Shown piece after piece: positions 27,196 through 36,043 of a stretch of 64,000 nt of DNA. Numbering within the stretch: position 1 is the first letter of the stretch; the number at the start of each line of letters is the position of its first letter. Below the pieces are notes generated by a model. The model saw only the letters and a list, made by a program, of their open reading frames with translations, did no database searches and was not told the origin of the DNA. Source of the DNA: Gemmatimonadaceae bacterium (lineage in GTDB: Bacteria; Gemmatimonadota; Gemmatimonadetes; Gemmatimonadales; Gemmatimonadaceae); the NCBI GenBank assembly GCA_036003045.1, contig DASYSS010000032.1, positions 58,027 through 122,026 on the forward strand. The letters are read 5' to 3'. The position numbers and the translations under genes were made by a program.

Positions 27196-28392
27196 CTAGC
27201 GCATCACTCCAAAGCTGAAGACGGTCCGCGAGCGCAGCGTATCGCCCGGCCGAAGTATTGTCGAGGGAAACGACGGCCGATTCGGCGAATCCGGATAGTG
27301 CTGCGTCTCGAGCGCCAGGGCGCCGCGATGTGCGTACACCTGGCCGCTCTTCCCGCGCACCGTGCCGTCGAGGAAGTTGCCGGAGTAGAACTGAATGCCG
27401 GGCTCCGTCGTGGCGATGTCGAGCGTGCGGCCCGACACGGGGTCGGCGAGCCGCGCAGCGTGTGACGGACCCGCGCCCTTTCGATCCAGCACAAAGTTGT
27501 GATCGTAGCCCCGTCCGAACCGGAGCTGCGCATCCGGCGCATCGATGCGCGCACCGATCGCCGTCGGCGTTCGAAAATCGAAGGGCGTGCCGGCGACCGG
27601 AGTCACCGTGCCGGTCGGAATGAGCGTCGAGTCGACCGGCGTATAGCCTGACGCGTCGAGCGTCAGCAAATGGTCGAGGATCGTCCCCTGCCCGCCGCCG
27701 TGGAGATTCCAGTAGCTGTGCTGCGACAGATTCACGATCGTCGCCTTGTCCGACGTCGCCTCCAGGTCGACGAGCAGCTCGTCGGCCGGTGTGAGCGAAT
27801 AGGTGACGGCGACTCGAGCGTTTCCAGGATAGCCCTCTTCGCCGTCCTTGCTGAGGTAACGCAGGGTCACACCGACCGTGTCGCCGTGCGTGAACTGCTC
27901 GCCCGTCCACACGACCTTGTTGAACCCGCGGCGGCCGCCGTGCAGCGCGTTCGGCCCGTCGTTCGTCGCGAGTGTGAACGCTTGGCCGTCGATCGTAAAC
28001 CTCCCGTGCGCGATTCTGTTTGCATATCGCCCGACGAGGGCGCCGAAGTACGCTGCGTCCTTCACATACCCGCTCAGCGAGTCGTAGCCGAACACGATGT
28101 CGCCGAGCTGTCCCGCTCGATCCGGCGTTCGCACCGACGTGATGATTGCGCCGTACGTGATGGCGCGTACCTCGATGCCGTGTGCATTCGTCAGGATGAA
28201 CTGTTCGATGGCGCCACCGCTGTCCGGCAGCGCACCGAAACCGACGCGAGCCACGCTCGCGTGCCCGGCGCCGGCCGGTTGGCCCGCCGGTTGGCCGGCC
28301 TGTGTTCCGCCATCCTTCGCCGGGTCGCTCGAGCGACAGGCCGCGACGGCCAGCGAGAGAGCGAGCAGGGAGACGATCGACCAAAGTCTCAT
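27196..28392 (-). CDS. galM: Aldose 1-epimerase (mutarotase), lipoprotein form
   Basis: 398 residues. The leader ends in a lipobox (LAVAAC), followed by a Gly/Gln/Pro linker, so this mutarotase should be anchored in the cell envelope. The GalM fold runs from about 60: TYGAIITSVRTPDRAGQ, ALVGRYANRI, NDGPNALHGGRRGFNKVVW, NLSQHSYWNL (the catalytic His region), YDHNFVLD and GALALETQHYPDSPNRP with the catalytic Glu. It interconverts alpha and beta anomers of aldoses such as galactose or arabinose. The start is 4 bp from the stop of the GH51 gene, so they form an operon in which released arabinose could be anomerised. Confidence 0.92.
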   Translation of the reverse strand: MRLWSIVSLLALSLAVAACRSSDPAKDGGTQAGQPAGQPAGAGHASVARVGFGALPDSGGAIEQFILTNAHGIEVRAITYGAIITSVRTPDRAGQLGDIVFGYDSLSGYVKDAAYFGALVGRYANRIAHGRFTIDGQAFTLATNDGPNALHGGRRGFNKVVWTGEQFTHGDTVGVTLRYLSKDGEEGYPGNARVAVTYSLTPADELLVDLEATSDKATIVNLSQHSYWNLHGGGQGTILDHLLTLDASGYTPVDSTLIPTGTVTPVAGTPFDFRTPTAIGARIDAPDAQLRFGRGYDHNFVLDRKGAGPSHAARLADPVSGRTLDIATTEPGIQFYSGNFLDGTVRGKSGQVYAHRGALALETQHYPDSPNRPSFPSTILRPGDTLRSRTVFSFGVMR

Positions 28393-28396
28393 GGTA

Positions 28397-29968
28397 TCAC
28401 CGAAGCTCGAGGACGATCACGGAATGCGCGGGAAGAGTGACGACGAGCTGTCCGTTCGCCACGCGCGCCCCGCTGAATGGCACCGGCTTCACGACGTCGG
28501 GATGCTCGAAGCTGTTGAAGGCGTCCGTCGTCGCGCCGGTGAGGACACGCCCCGTCGCGCTGCTCACCCTCGCGCCCAGCACGTCGACGGTGACGGTGCG
28601 CGCGCCGGTCGGATCGAGGTTGCTCATCGTCACGTGCATCACGCCATTCCTGTCGCGCGACGCGGATGCGCTGACGGCCGGCACGGAGTCGGCGCCCAGC
28701 CTGTACCAGCCCGCGCTCGACACCGTGATCGGCAGAAGCACGGCGTCGTGATGTACCGTGTAGAACTCGAACACGTGGTACGTCGGCGTGAGCAGCATCT
28801 GGCTGCCCTGCGTCAGGATCATCGCCTGCAGCACGTTCACCATCTGCGCGATGTTCGCGCCCCGCACGCGATCGGCGTGCTTGTTGAAGATGTCAAGCGA
28901 CGCCGCGGCGACGACCGCGTCTCGCATCGAGTTCTGCTGATACAGGAAGCCGGGATGACTGCCCGGCTCCGGATCGTGCCACATCCCCCACTCGCCGACG
29001 ATCAACGCCACGCGCCGGCGCGGATCGTATCTGTCCATGATCGCCGAGTGGCGCGTGATCATCTCGTCGACGGCGAGCGCGTTGCGCATCGCGCGGAACC
29101 ACTGCGCTTCGTTGAACCCCGTCGCCGGACCCTTCGAGGCCCACGACCCGGCCAGCGTGTAGTGGTGCAGGTCGAGGCCGTCGATCATACGCCCCGCTTC
29201 ACGCATCACGACTTCAGTCCAGTTGTAGTCTGCGTCAGCCGGACCGACGGCGATGCGGAACGCGTGCGTCGTGCCGTATCCCGGGAGATACGTCGCATAG
29301 CGTTTCAGCTCGTCGGCGTAGTACTCCGGCCGCATGTTGCCGCCGCATCCCCACGCCTCATTCCCGAGCCCCCAGAAGCGAACGTTGAACGGCGCCTCCT
29401 GACCGTTCCGGCGGCGCAAGTCGGCCATCGGGCTCGAGCCGGGATGATTCACGTACTCCCACCAGTCGTGCATCTCCTGTACGGTCCCGCTTCCGACGTT
29501 CCCGACGATGTACGGTTCGGCGCCAAGGGCCTTCACGAGCGCGAGATACTCGTGCGTCCCCACGCCGTTGTCCTCCGTTACGCCGCCCCAATTCGTGTTC
29601 ACGATGCTCGGCCGCTCTTCAGTGGGCCCGACGCCGTCGCGCCAATGATAGGTGTCGGCAAAGCAGCCACCGGGCCAACGGATGTTCGGCACCTGGATCG
29701 CTTTCAGTGCCTGGATGACGTCCTCGCGCATCTTCCACGGCCCCGCCCCGCCCGCCTTGCTCGTCGACCGCGACCAGACGCCGTCGTAGATCAAGCGTCC
29801 GAGGTGCTCGGCGAATTGGCCGTAAATGTGGCGGCTGATCGTGTCCCGGCCGCGATCGGCGTGCAGCGCGAGCTGCGTTTCCGTCTGCCCGAGGACCGGG
29901 TCACTCACGCCCACCGCGATCAGGGCGATGAGGGCGAATCGGCGAACGGTCGAGTTGATGGATGTCAC
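28397..29968 (-). CDS. Secreted alpha-L-arabinofuranosidase, GH51
   Basis: 523 residues with a signal peptide (MTSINSTVRRFALIALIAVGVSDPVLG). The GH51 (beta/alpha)8 domain shows the family signature: IYGQFAEHLGRLIYDGVW near the N-terminus, RWPGGCFADTYHWRDGVGP, the acid/base E204 in WGLGNEAWGCGG and the nucleophile E326 in LIVGEWGMW. The C-terminal ~110 residues form the usual beta-sandwich. It removes arabinofuranosyl side chains from arabinoxylan or arabinan. First gene of an operon with the lipoprotein aldose epimerase; R1 copy 4 lies directly upstream, leaving about 65 bp for a promoter. Confidence 0.95.
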   Translation of the reverse strand: MTSINSTVRRFALIALIAVGVSDPVLGQTETQLALHADRGRDTISRHIYGQFAEHLGRLIYDGVWSRSTSKAGGAGPWKMREDVIQALKAIQVPNIRWPGGCFADTYHWRDGVGPTEERPSIVNTNWGGVTEDNGVGTHEYLALVKALGAEPYIVGNVGSGTVQEMHDWWEYVNHPGSSPMADLRRRNGQEAPFNVRFWGLGNEAWGCGGNMRPEYYADELKRYATYLPGYGTTHAFRIAVGPADADYNWTEVVMREAGRMIDGLDLHHYTLAGSWASKGPATGFNEAQWFRAMRNALAVDEMITRHSAIMDRYDPRRRVALIVGEWGMWHDPEPGSHPGFLYQQNSMRDAVVAAASLDIFNKHADRVRGANIAQMVNVLQAMILTQGSQMLLTPTYHVFEFYTVHHDAVLLPITVSSAGWYRLGADSVPAVSASASRDRNGVMHVTMSNLDPTGARTVTVDVLGARVSSATGRVLTGATTDAFNSFEHPDVVKPVPFSGARVANGQLVVTLPAHSVIVLELR

Positions 29969-30035
29969 GCGACGAAACTACGATCTGTCGATGTTGGGCG
30001 CGAATTTGAGTTTCGCTTAGCGTTACGACGGCTTG

Positions 30036-30264
30036 CCGGCCACTCTGAGTTCGAGTGGCGGGTCGAGTACGGCTGTCCGCTCGAAATCGGACGTCTGATT
30101 TCTGACGTCGGACATCAGACCCGGCGTTGGTACGACGAGCTTTCGGGAACTCTCGCGCTCCTTCGTGTCACGAAGGGTCTGACGTCAGACGTCAGATGTC
30201 CGACACCGATTTCTAGCGGACAGCCGTACTAAACGTGGCAAGACAGACTTCAGAATGGCCGGGG
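30036..30264 (+). repeat. R1 palindromic element, copy 4
   Basis: Most diverged full copy: the loop is changed (GTTGGTACGACGAGC) and the right apex reads ACGAAGGGTCTGA. Ends (CCGGCCACTCTGAG; CAGAATGGCCGGGG) are kept. The right end touches the stop codon of the minus-strand serine hydrolase: reading that strand, TGA is followed directly by CCCCGGCCATTCTG. Confidence 0.88.
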
Positions 30265-31953
30265 TCACTTCCCCGCCCCGGCCACCCGATCGAACCGCAC
30301 CCGCCGCATCCGGCCGTTCGTCACCTCGAACCCGCTCACCTGCCCGTTCTTCCGCGTGAACTCGATCGTGTACCCGCCCCCGAGGAAGCCGTCGAGAAAC
30401 ACTGGGCGCGCGACCATCGGGCTCGACGTGCCCGTGCGCAGCGCAATCGTCGAATCGGTGGCGACGCTCACGACGTAGCGCGCGTTCACCTCGTCGCTGA
30501 AATACTCCCCGGCGTAGGGAGCGAGCGTGCTGCGCGATGCGACAATCGGCGGGCGCCACTCGTACGGCGTCGGACGCGGCGCACCCGGGATGTTCACGTC
30601 GAAGCCGGCGTGCTCGCCCGCTCTAAACACCGCCACCCGTCCAGTTTCAGAGCGGAACCGATCCTCGGCCAGCGCGACGAGCGGCGGCGCGTTCGGCGCT
30701 CGGCTCTGATACAGCTTTCCGTCGCGCGCGATGAGCTCGACGATCGTGCGCGTCGTCGGTTGGATGTACGTCCCCACGCGCTTGGCGAGTGATGCCGCGG
30801 GAACAGCCACCGCCTGCTGCGCGACGTCGTTGCCGGCGTTCGATGCGACCGTCGTCGCCGGCGCGAGGGCACTCGCGAGGTAGACGTCGGCGACGCCGCG
30901 GGCGAGCCCAGTCGTGTTCGCGGTGGACGTGTTGCACGCGATGGCGATCGCGAGGCCCTGTTCCGGGAATCGGCCGGCGTAGCTCCGATAGCCCGCGTCG
31001 GCGCCGTTGTGCTCGATCACGCGCGCGCCGCGATACGTCCCCATCGAGAGGCCGAATCCGTAGCCCGTGGAGTCGCCGTTCGTGAGGCGCGCCTGCGTCT
31101 CCATCTGCTTGAACAGCGCGCGATCGCCGACGACCGGCTTGTCGAAGTTGTTCTCCCACTTGAGGAGATCGCCTGCCGTGGTGAACAAGCTCGTCGCGCC
31201 ATAGACGTCGAAGTTCGGCACGCTCACCCGCCAGCTGCTGCCGCGCGGCTGATAGGCCGAGGTCCGGTTCGGCACGAGCATGGTGTAGTCGTCGTGAAAG
31301 TGCGTGCTCGTCATGCCGAGCGGCTTGAAGATGCGCGCGTCGGCGAAGTCCCTGAGCGACTGCCCGCTCACCCGCTTGACGATCACCGCGAGCAGCGTGA
31401 AGCCCGTGTTGCTGTAGAGGTATTCGTCGCCCGGCTTGAAGTTGAGCGCCTTCTGCCGCGGCACTATGTCCATCACGTCGGCCTCGGTGATCCGGTCCTC
31501 CTCGAACCGCCCTCGCGCCAGGCCGATCAGCTCCCACTGGTCGCGCAGCCCGCTGGTGTGCGTGAGGAGATGACGGATCGTGATCGGCGTGCCGTAGTCT
31601 GGGATCTCGGGCAGGTACTTTCGGATGTTGTCGTCCACCGAGAGCTTGCCGTCGCGCGCCAGGAGCATGATGGCCGTCGCGGTGAACTGCTTCGACACCG
31701 ACGCGACGTGGAAGATGGACGACGGCCGGATGGGCGTCCCCGTCTCGAGATTCGCCATGCCGTATCCGCGCTCGTAGATCGTGCGGCCCTCCTTGCTGAC
31801 ACCGAGCGCGCAACCGGGAGCGTCGGTGTCGCGGAACGCGGCAAAGACGCGATCGACCGCGCGGTACGTCGTGTCCGTCCCGCCTGCCTGCGCGGCAACC
31901 GGCCGGGAAAGGAACAGAAGGCCCAGCGCGGGTACAGAACTGAAGCGACGCAT
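30265..31953 (-). CDS. Secreted serine hydrolase, beta-lactamase fold with C-terminal lipocalin-like domain
   Basis: 562 residues, signal peptide MRRFSSVPALGLLFLSRPVAAQ. The beta-lactamase fold covers about 30-390, with S85-x-x-K88 in VASVSKQF, the YSN motif at Y180 (YLYSNTGF) and HNGADAGY in the KTG position. ITIRHLLTHTSGL is shared with the hydrolase at 13425, which suggests the same esterase/D-peptidase group. After about 395, a DUF3471-like beta domain (RVGTYIQPTTRTIVEL; LAPYAGEYFSDE) is duplicated or split. The substrate is unknown. Its stop codon abuts R1 copy 4; upstream is a 307-bp gap to the divergent alpha/beta hydrolase. Confidence 0.9.
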   Translation of the reverse strand: MRRFSSVPALGLLFLSRPVAAQAGGTDTTYRAVDRVFAAFRDTDAPGCALGVSKEGRTIYERGYGMANLETGTPIRPSSIFHVASVSKQFTATAIMLLARDGKLSVDDNIRKYLPEIPDYGTPITIRHLLTHTSGLRDQWELIGLARGRFEEDRITEADVMDIVPRQKALNFKPGDEYLYSNTGFTLLAVIVKRVSGQSLRDFADARIFKPLGMTSTHFHDDYTMLVPNRTSAYQPRGSSWRVSVPNFDVYGATSLFTTAGDLLKWENNFDKPVVGDRALFKQMETQARLTNGDSTGYGFGLSMGTYRGARVIEHNGADAGYRSYAGRFPEQGLAIAIACNTSTANTTGLARGVADVYLASALAPATTVASNAGNDVAQQAVAVPAASLAKRVGTYIQPTTRTIVELIARDGKLYQSRAPNAPPLVALAEDRFRSETGRVAVFRAGEHAGFDVNIPGAPRPTPYEWRPPIVASRSTLAPYAGEYFSDEVNARYVVSVATDSTIALRTGTSSPMVARPVFLDGFLGGGYTIEFTRKNGQVSGFEVTNGRMRRVRFDRVAGAGK

Positions 31954-32260
31954 TCGCCCTCCGGCGATACTTCACGAACGCGGTCTTCACCGCGTTTAGC
32001 GAACATTACCGCTCAAAGCCGCGTCCGAACAGAACAACCCCGTCTGAAGACGAGTGAATCCAGAACGCCAGCAGCAGACTCGCGGATGCTGGCGGATGCG
32101 ATTGTGGGGGGAGGGGGGCAGCTGGGTCTGATTGGTAACGTCGACGACATCGTTCGGTCGGTGAGATCGGCATAGTTTCGGCACTGGTGACTTTGCGTGC
32201 CGTTCGTTCAATTCGCACGCGTTCCTGCCGAGGCGTCCCACGTCGTCACTCTCGAATCGA
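31954..32260. other. Divergent intergenic region
   Basis: 307 bp between divergent genes. Contains a G-run (about 32107-32119) but no recognisable gene, hairpin or repeat; presumably holds both promoters. Confidence 0.5.
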
Positions 32261-33139
32261 ATGTCAGCGGCTGCCCACGCCGGACTGTTCGGCTGTTTGC
32301 TGGTCGCGACCGGCTGCGTCATGGCGCGGCCCCATGGTGCGTCTGTCGGGGCTGCCCCGAACGATCTCGGCGCCGTCAGCGTTACGTACGCGAGCGCTTC
32401 AGGTAGCAACATCCACGCGTGGCTGGCCCGCGGAATCCTGGGCGGCGGATCGGTTCTCCTGCTGCACGGTGTGGGCGAGAATCGCACGAGCATGCTCGCG
32501 CGCGCGAGATTCCTGCACCGTCTCGGGTTCACCGTGCTCGCTCCCGACCTGCAGGCGCATGGCGAATCGCCGGGGGACCACGTCACGTTCGGCGCGCGCG
32601 AGAGCCTCGATGCCGCGGCGTCGATGACATTCCTCCGCGGCGCGATGCCCACCGAGCACGTCGGCGTGATCGGCGTCTCAATGGGCGGCGCGGCGGCCTT
32701 GCTCGGACCCGGCCCGCTGGACGCAAATGCATTTGTCCTCGAGTCGGTCTATCCAACGATTCGCCAGGCGGTGAGCGATCGACTCGGCACCTGGCTTGGT
32801 CCACTCGGCGGAGTGGCTCGCTGGTTCGCGCCCGCTGTGATTCACTTTGTGGGCAACGACGTCGGCGTTACGGAAGGGGAGCTGCGCCCGATCGATCGCA
32901 TCGCGCTGTTGCACGCGCCGCTGTTGTTGCTTGCCGGGACCGCGGATCCGTATACGCCGATCGTGGAAGCGGAGTCGCTCTACGCGCGAGCCCCGGCGCC
33001 CAAGGACTATTGGGCCGTGCAGGGCGCGGGACACGAGGACCTGTACGCGTACGACACCGCCGAATACGAGCGGCGCGTGGGAGCGTTTTTGGTTCGAGCG
33101 CTGCGCGCCGAAGGTCTGCGCCCGGCCTCAGCCCCATGA
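32261..33139 (+). CDS. Alpha/beta hydrolase, predicted lipoprotein
   Basis: 292 residues. The leader MSAAAHAGLFGCLLVATGCVMA ends in a lipobox (VATGC). The hydrolase fold begins with VLLLHGVGENRTSML and APDLQAHGESPG. The nucleophile elbow is GVSMGG, the acid lies in LAGTADPYTP and the histidine in GAGHEDLYAYD, as in serine aminopeptidase S33 / BAAT-type hydrolases. It is followed by R1 copy 5 and diverges from the serine hydrolase at 31953. Confidence 0.88.
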   Translation: MSAAAHAGLFGCLLVATGCVMARPHGASVGAAPNDLGAVSVTYASASGSNIHAWLARGILGGGSVLLLHGVGENRTSMLARARFLHRLGFTVLAPDLQAHGESPGDHVTFGARESLDAAASMTFLRGAMPTEHVGVIGVSMGGAAALLGPGPLDANAFVLESVYPTIRQAVSDRLGTWLGPLGGVARWFAPAVIHFVGNDVGVTEGELRPIDRIALLHAPLLLLAGTADPYTPIVEAESLYARAPAPKDYWAVQGAGHEDLYAYDTAEYERRVGAFLVRALRAEGLRPASAP

Positions 33140-33238
33140 TCGTCGTCGGCGCCGCTCTCACACCATTGATCCAATTCGGGCGCGGCCGCCCTTTTCACCG
33201 TACGGGCCTGCTGAACGCGACGGGTCCGCGGGGAGTGT

Positions 33239-33469
33239 CGGCCACTCTGAGTTCGATTGGCGAGGTGAGTACGGCTTTCCGCTCGAAATCGGACGTCTGA
33301 TTTCCGGCGTCGGACATCAGACCCGGCGTTTGCGCGGCGGGCCTCCGGCGAACTCTCACGCCCTTCATGCCACGCCGGGTCTGATGTCAGAGGTCCGATA
33401 TCTGACACCGATTTCTAGCGCGCAGCCGTACCAACCCTAGCAAGCCAGACCCCGGAATGGCCGGGATCC
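33239..33469 (+). repeat. R1 palindromic element, copy 5
   Basis: Full copy with apex pair CAGACCCGGCGT/ACGCCGGGTCTGA, left end CGGCCACTCTGAG and right end GGAATGGCCGGGATCC. It lies between two same-strand genes, inside a 477-bp gap. The remainder (33470-33616) shows no other feature. Confidence 0.9.
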
Positions 33470-33616
33470 AGCCGCCGTTTCACGCCGTTCATCGCGCGGG
33501 CGGCTGTCTGAACTCAACCGCCGGCACGGAATCGTAGGCTACTTCGTGGTATGACCTAGTTAAATACTGTGCGAACTACGCCGCGGCCGTCGCCGTTGAC
33601 GCAGTTGCCGCGACCG

Positions 33617-34123
33617 ATGAACTCACCGCAGGTGACGGTGCCTACATCGTATGCAACGGGAGTTCATGGTGAATGGGCTCGCTTGGCTCGGACTGCGCCA
33701 GGAGGTTTCGCGGGCATTTACATCGAGGCAGTACCGCGAGACGCGCAGGGGCGGCCAGAACGAGCGCCCCGAGTCGTAGTCCGGCTCGTCCGTACTAACG
33801 AGAGGAGCATCGCACTCCACGTCCTCCTCCCACAATTGTCGCCGACGTTCGGTGGAATGGCGATTGACAGCGCGAACGTCCTCGTCGAATCCGCGAAGTG
33901 GGACTCCGGCCAACTCGATGACTGGCGACGCTATCTGGACAAACGCGTCGGCGCCTATGGCGTGCTCTCGGCCGGCACCGACGAGGCGGCGAACCGGATT
34001 CGCGACGGTGTGCCGGACGCCGCCTCAAAGAAGACCTTGATGCGCCGTCTCGTTGAGCTCCGGGTGCCCTGCGGTCTCGTCGAACGAAAGATCGAAAATC
34101 CCCGCCTTGCCCGCGCGCACTAG
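33617..34123 (+). CDS. Hypothetical protein, C-terminus probably replaced by a duplicated segment
   Basis: 168 residues from ATG 33617 (GTG 33569 gives 16 more). No clear leader. GGFAGIYIE, RVVVRLVRT and AAGTDEAANRIRDGVPD followed by LVELRVPCGLVERK form an alpha/beta pattern resembling the pro-domain-like modules in which an LDEARNRV-type strand is followed by a helix and a G-[IV]-P turn. The last ~18 codons are antisense to a segment duplicated from the 3' end of the gene at 17643, so the natural C-terminus has probably been lost. No catalytic motif seen. Confidence 0.55.
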   Translation: MNSPQVTVPTSYATGVHGEWARLARTAPGGFAGIYIEAVPRDAQGRPERAPRVVVRLVRTNERSIALHVLLPQLSPTFGGMAIDSANVLVESAKWDSGQLDDWRRYLDKRVGAYGVLSAGTDEAANRIRDGVPDAASKKTLMRRLVELRVPCGLVERKIENPRLARAH

Positions 34124-34193
34124 CACCGCATCAGCGCCATCCGTCGAGGCCAATCTCGCCCGGACATCAGATGTCTCACATCGGTTTCGGCGT
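34067..34193 (-). pseudogene. Duplicated 3' fragment of the gene at 17643, plus R1 scrap
   Basis: About 90 bp (34067-34160) align with 17582-17675 at roughly 80% by eye, sharing CCGCATCAGCGCCATCCG and TCCCCGCCTTG. The match covers the last codons of that barrel gene and its downstream flank, in the same orientation. It is followed by a fragment like the R1 right arm (GGACATCAGATGTCTCACATCGG). Confidence 0.6.
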
Positions 34194-34213
34194 TTACGGC
34201 GACGCCTCCGCCA

Positions 34214-34989
34214 CTACTTGTTCACGCGAAACTCGACGAGAGCAGCTTGTGTTCCGCCGACCGGATCGATGCGCGCGTGGGCGAGCGGGCCCGGGATGAT
34301 CAGAAGCGTTCCCGCGGCCAATGCTATCGTTCGTCCCTCGGCACGCAGTTGCACGTTCCCCTTCGCCATAAACGAAAAGCTCAGTGGGCGTCGCCGCGGG
34401 ATGCACATCGATCGACTCGGTGACGGGGCGCCATCGCACATAACTCGTCCGGCCGTCGGGTGTCTTTCCGTCAGCGACATCCACACGCGTGACGAGTTGT
34501 TGGCCAGCCGGAACCGAGACGGCCTCCTCTGCGGCCGGAAAGGTGACCTTGGGGCGCGGGGGAACGAGATCGGGGCGCGGGACGGCGTGGAACTCGAGGA
34601 GAGTGATGGTACCGCTCCCGCGATTCGTGAACGAGTGGGCCACGTCCGCCGGGGCGACGATCCCGGACCCGGATGGGAAGGGCTCGGCGCGGTCGCCAAC
34701 TTTTATCTCGGCAGTGCCGGCGAGTTGAACGTCGGCTTGCTCTCGTGTGTGGTGGTGAAACGCGGTCGCGCCGGGCGCTGTCCAGATCGCCGAGCGACAC
34801 GGCCGCGGTCGCGCCGTTGACCGTCCACACATGGTTGCCGGCCACGTCGAACGAAGGCAGCGACCGCATCACGCGAATCGCGATGTGATTCGTCGGCGGG
34901 AAGTACAGGGTATCCTGCGCGTGAGCCTGAGTCGCGCCGAATGATCCCAAGACTGACAACGACCAAGCGAGGGCACCGGTGCCGCGCAT
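34214..34989 (-). pseudogene. Secreted double-cupin protein, frameshifted twice
   Basis: The start ATG 34989 is preceded by GAGGATAAGAAG and begins a signal peptide (MRGTGALAWSLSVLGSFGATQAHA). The frame then reads DTLYFPPTNHIAIRV up to about 34790. A second frame continues with WTAPGATAFHHHTREQADVQL, a cupin motif 1 with metal-ligand histidines, then VAPADVAHSFTN and a long stretch to TELFVYGEG (about 34365). A third frame finishes with VQLRAEGRTIALAAGTLLIIPGPLAHARI, the second cupin, stopping at 34214. The three pieces join into one plausible bicupin of about 255 residues. Either a decayed gene or two indel errors in the assembly. Confidence 0.75.
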
Positions 34990-35228
34990 CTTCTTATCCT
35001 CGGCCGAGGAGTTTTGGAGAGAGTCGCATGATTCTGACGTTTGCGCAAACGCGCCAGCCCGTGGTCGGAGCTGAGACGCCTCCCGGCTCCAACCCATTCG
35101 CGGTGCTAAGCCGCGCACCCTATTCCGCGCGTAGAGTGTCGGCGAGATCGACACGCGGCGCCTGACGGCTGATGACCCCAACCGGGGGTTTCGCAGCTCC
35201 CTGCCTCCGACTCTCAGCGCCGCCGCGT

Positions 35229-35891
35229 TCAGCAACCCCGCACAGTGAAGAAGCGAAGAGGAACGGTGTTGGGCGCGGGCCGCCCGAGCACCACCATCGA
35301 ATTCTCGCCCTGCGGGAACGCCTGCTCTCCCAGATCGAGGACGACCGAGGATTGGTTGGAGAACGTGATCCTTCCGGAATCGGTCGGCACGCTCACGAAT
35401 CCACTCGCCGCGCCGAACGGGGTAAATGGCGTGAGAGCGGCGCCGTTGCGCGCCATGTCGAGCGGGGCCGTGGTCGCGGCCCCGTGGAAGAAACGCAACC
35501 CGGCCGTGTTCGCGATCGGCACGAATCGATTGGGCAGCTGCGCGAACTGAACGGTGCCGGCCGCATCGGCGAAGGCGACGACCGTCACGTTGGTTCCCGC
35601 GAGGAGCACCGGCGTGAAGAGGATCGTCGCTCCGGTCGTCGCGTTCGTCACGGCCAGCGCCGGCACGTTGGACAGATCGATCAGCATGCAGCCGGTTGCG
35701 TCACCGAACGCGAGCGTCGCATTCGCCGGGCCGGTGATATTGCCGGTGAAGATCGCAAGCGGCGTGTCCGTGTCGTTCACGAAGCGAACGGTGACGGCGT
35801 CGAGCGTGTGTACGACGTCGTTGTCGGAGTCACTACAGGCGGTGGCCATGAGCGCGAGCGCGGCGATGGCGACGCGAGACGGGCGGAACAT
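35229..35891 (-). CDS. DUF4397-type lipoprotein
   Basis: 220 residues from ATG 35891, with GAGAGAGG just upstream. The leader ends in a lipobox (LALMATAC). The mature protein is beta-rich: TVRFVNDTDTPLAIFTGN, TLAFGDATGCMLIDL, VVAFADAAGTVQFAQLP, LRFFHGAA and VPLRFFTVRGC. This is the layout of DUF4397 / anti-sigma-associated extracellular domains with tandem Ig-like folds. No enzymatic motif; probably an envelope protein. It diverges from the frameshifted gene at 36044. Confidence 0.8.
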   Translation of the reverse strand: MFRPSRVAIAALALMATACSDSDNDVVHTLDAVTVRFVNDTDTPLAIFTGNITGPANATLAFGDATGCMLIDLSNVPALAVTNATTGATILFTPVLLAGTNVTVVAFADAAGTVQFAQLPNRFVPIANTAGLRFFHGAATTAPLDMARNGAALTPFTPFGAASGFVSVPTDSGRITFSNQSSVVLDLGEQAFPQGENSMVVLGRPAPNTVPLRFFTVRGC

Positions 35892-36043
35892 CAGGACCTC
35901 TCTCTCAACCGAAGCTGACACCGCCTGCGGCGACGCGCCGGGCGCGGCGGGTGACCATGCGGCCCCGAAGCGGTGAGGAGGGCAATTCGCGGTCCGCGTT
36001 CTATACGGGTGTGGTCGCTCACCGCTTCGGGTATGATTGGTCT

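Noticed and set aside
28097..30232. Long plus-strand frame across GH51 and galM
   Set aside because: Antisense to two well-supported genes and His/Arg-rich throughout; typical GC-rich shadow frame.
17178..33469. R1 as integron attC sites
   Set aside because: Spacing of 3-6 kb, multi-gene blocks in mixed orientation, no GTTRRRY-type core sites and no integrase.
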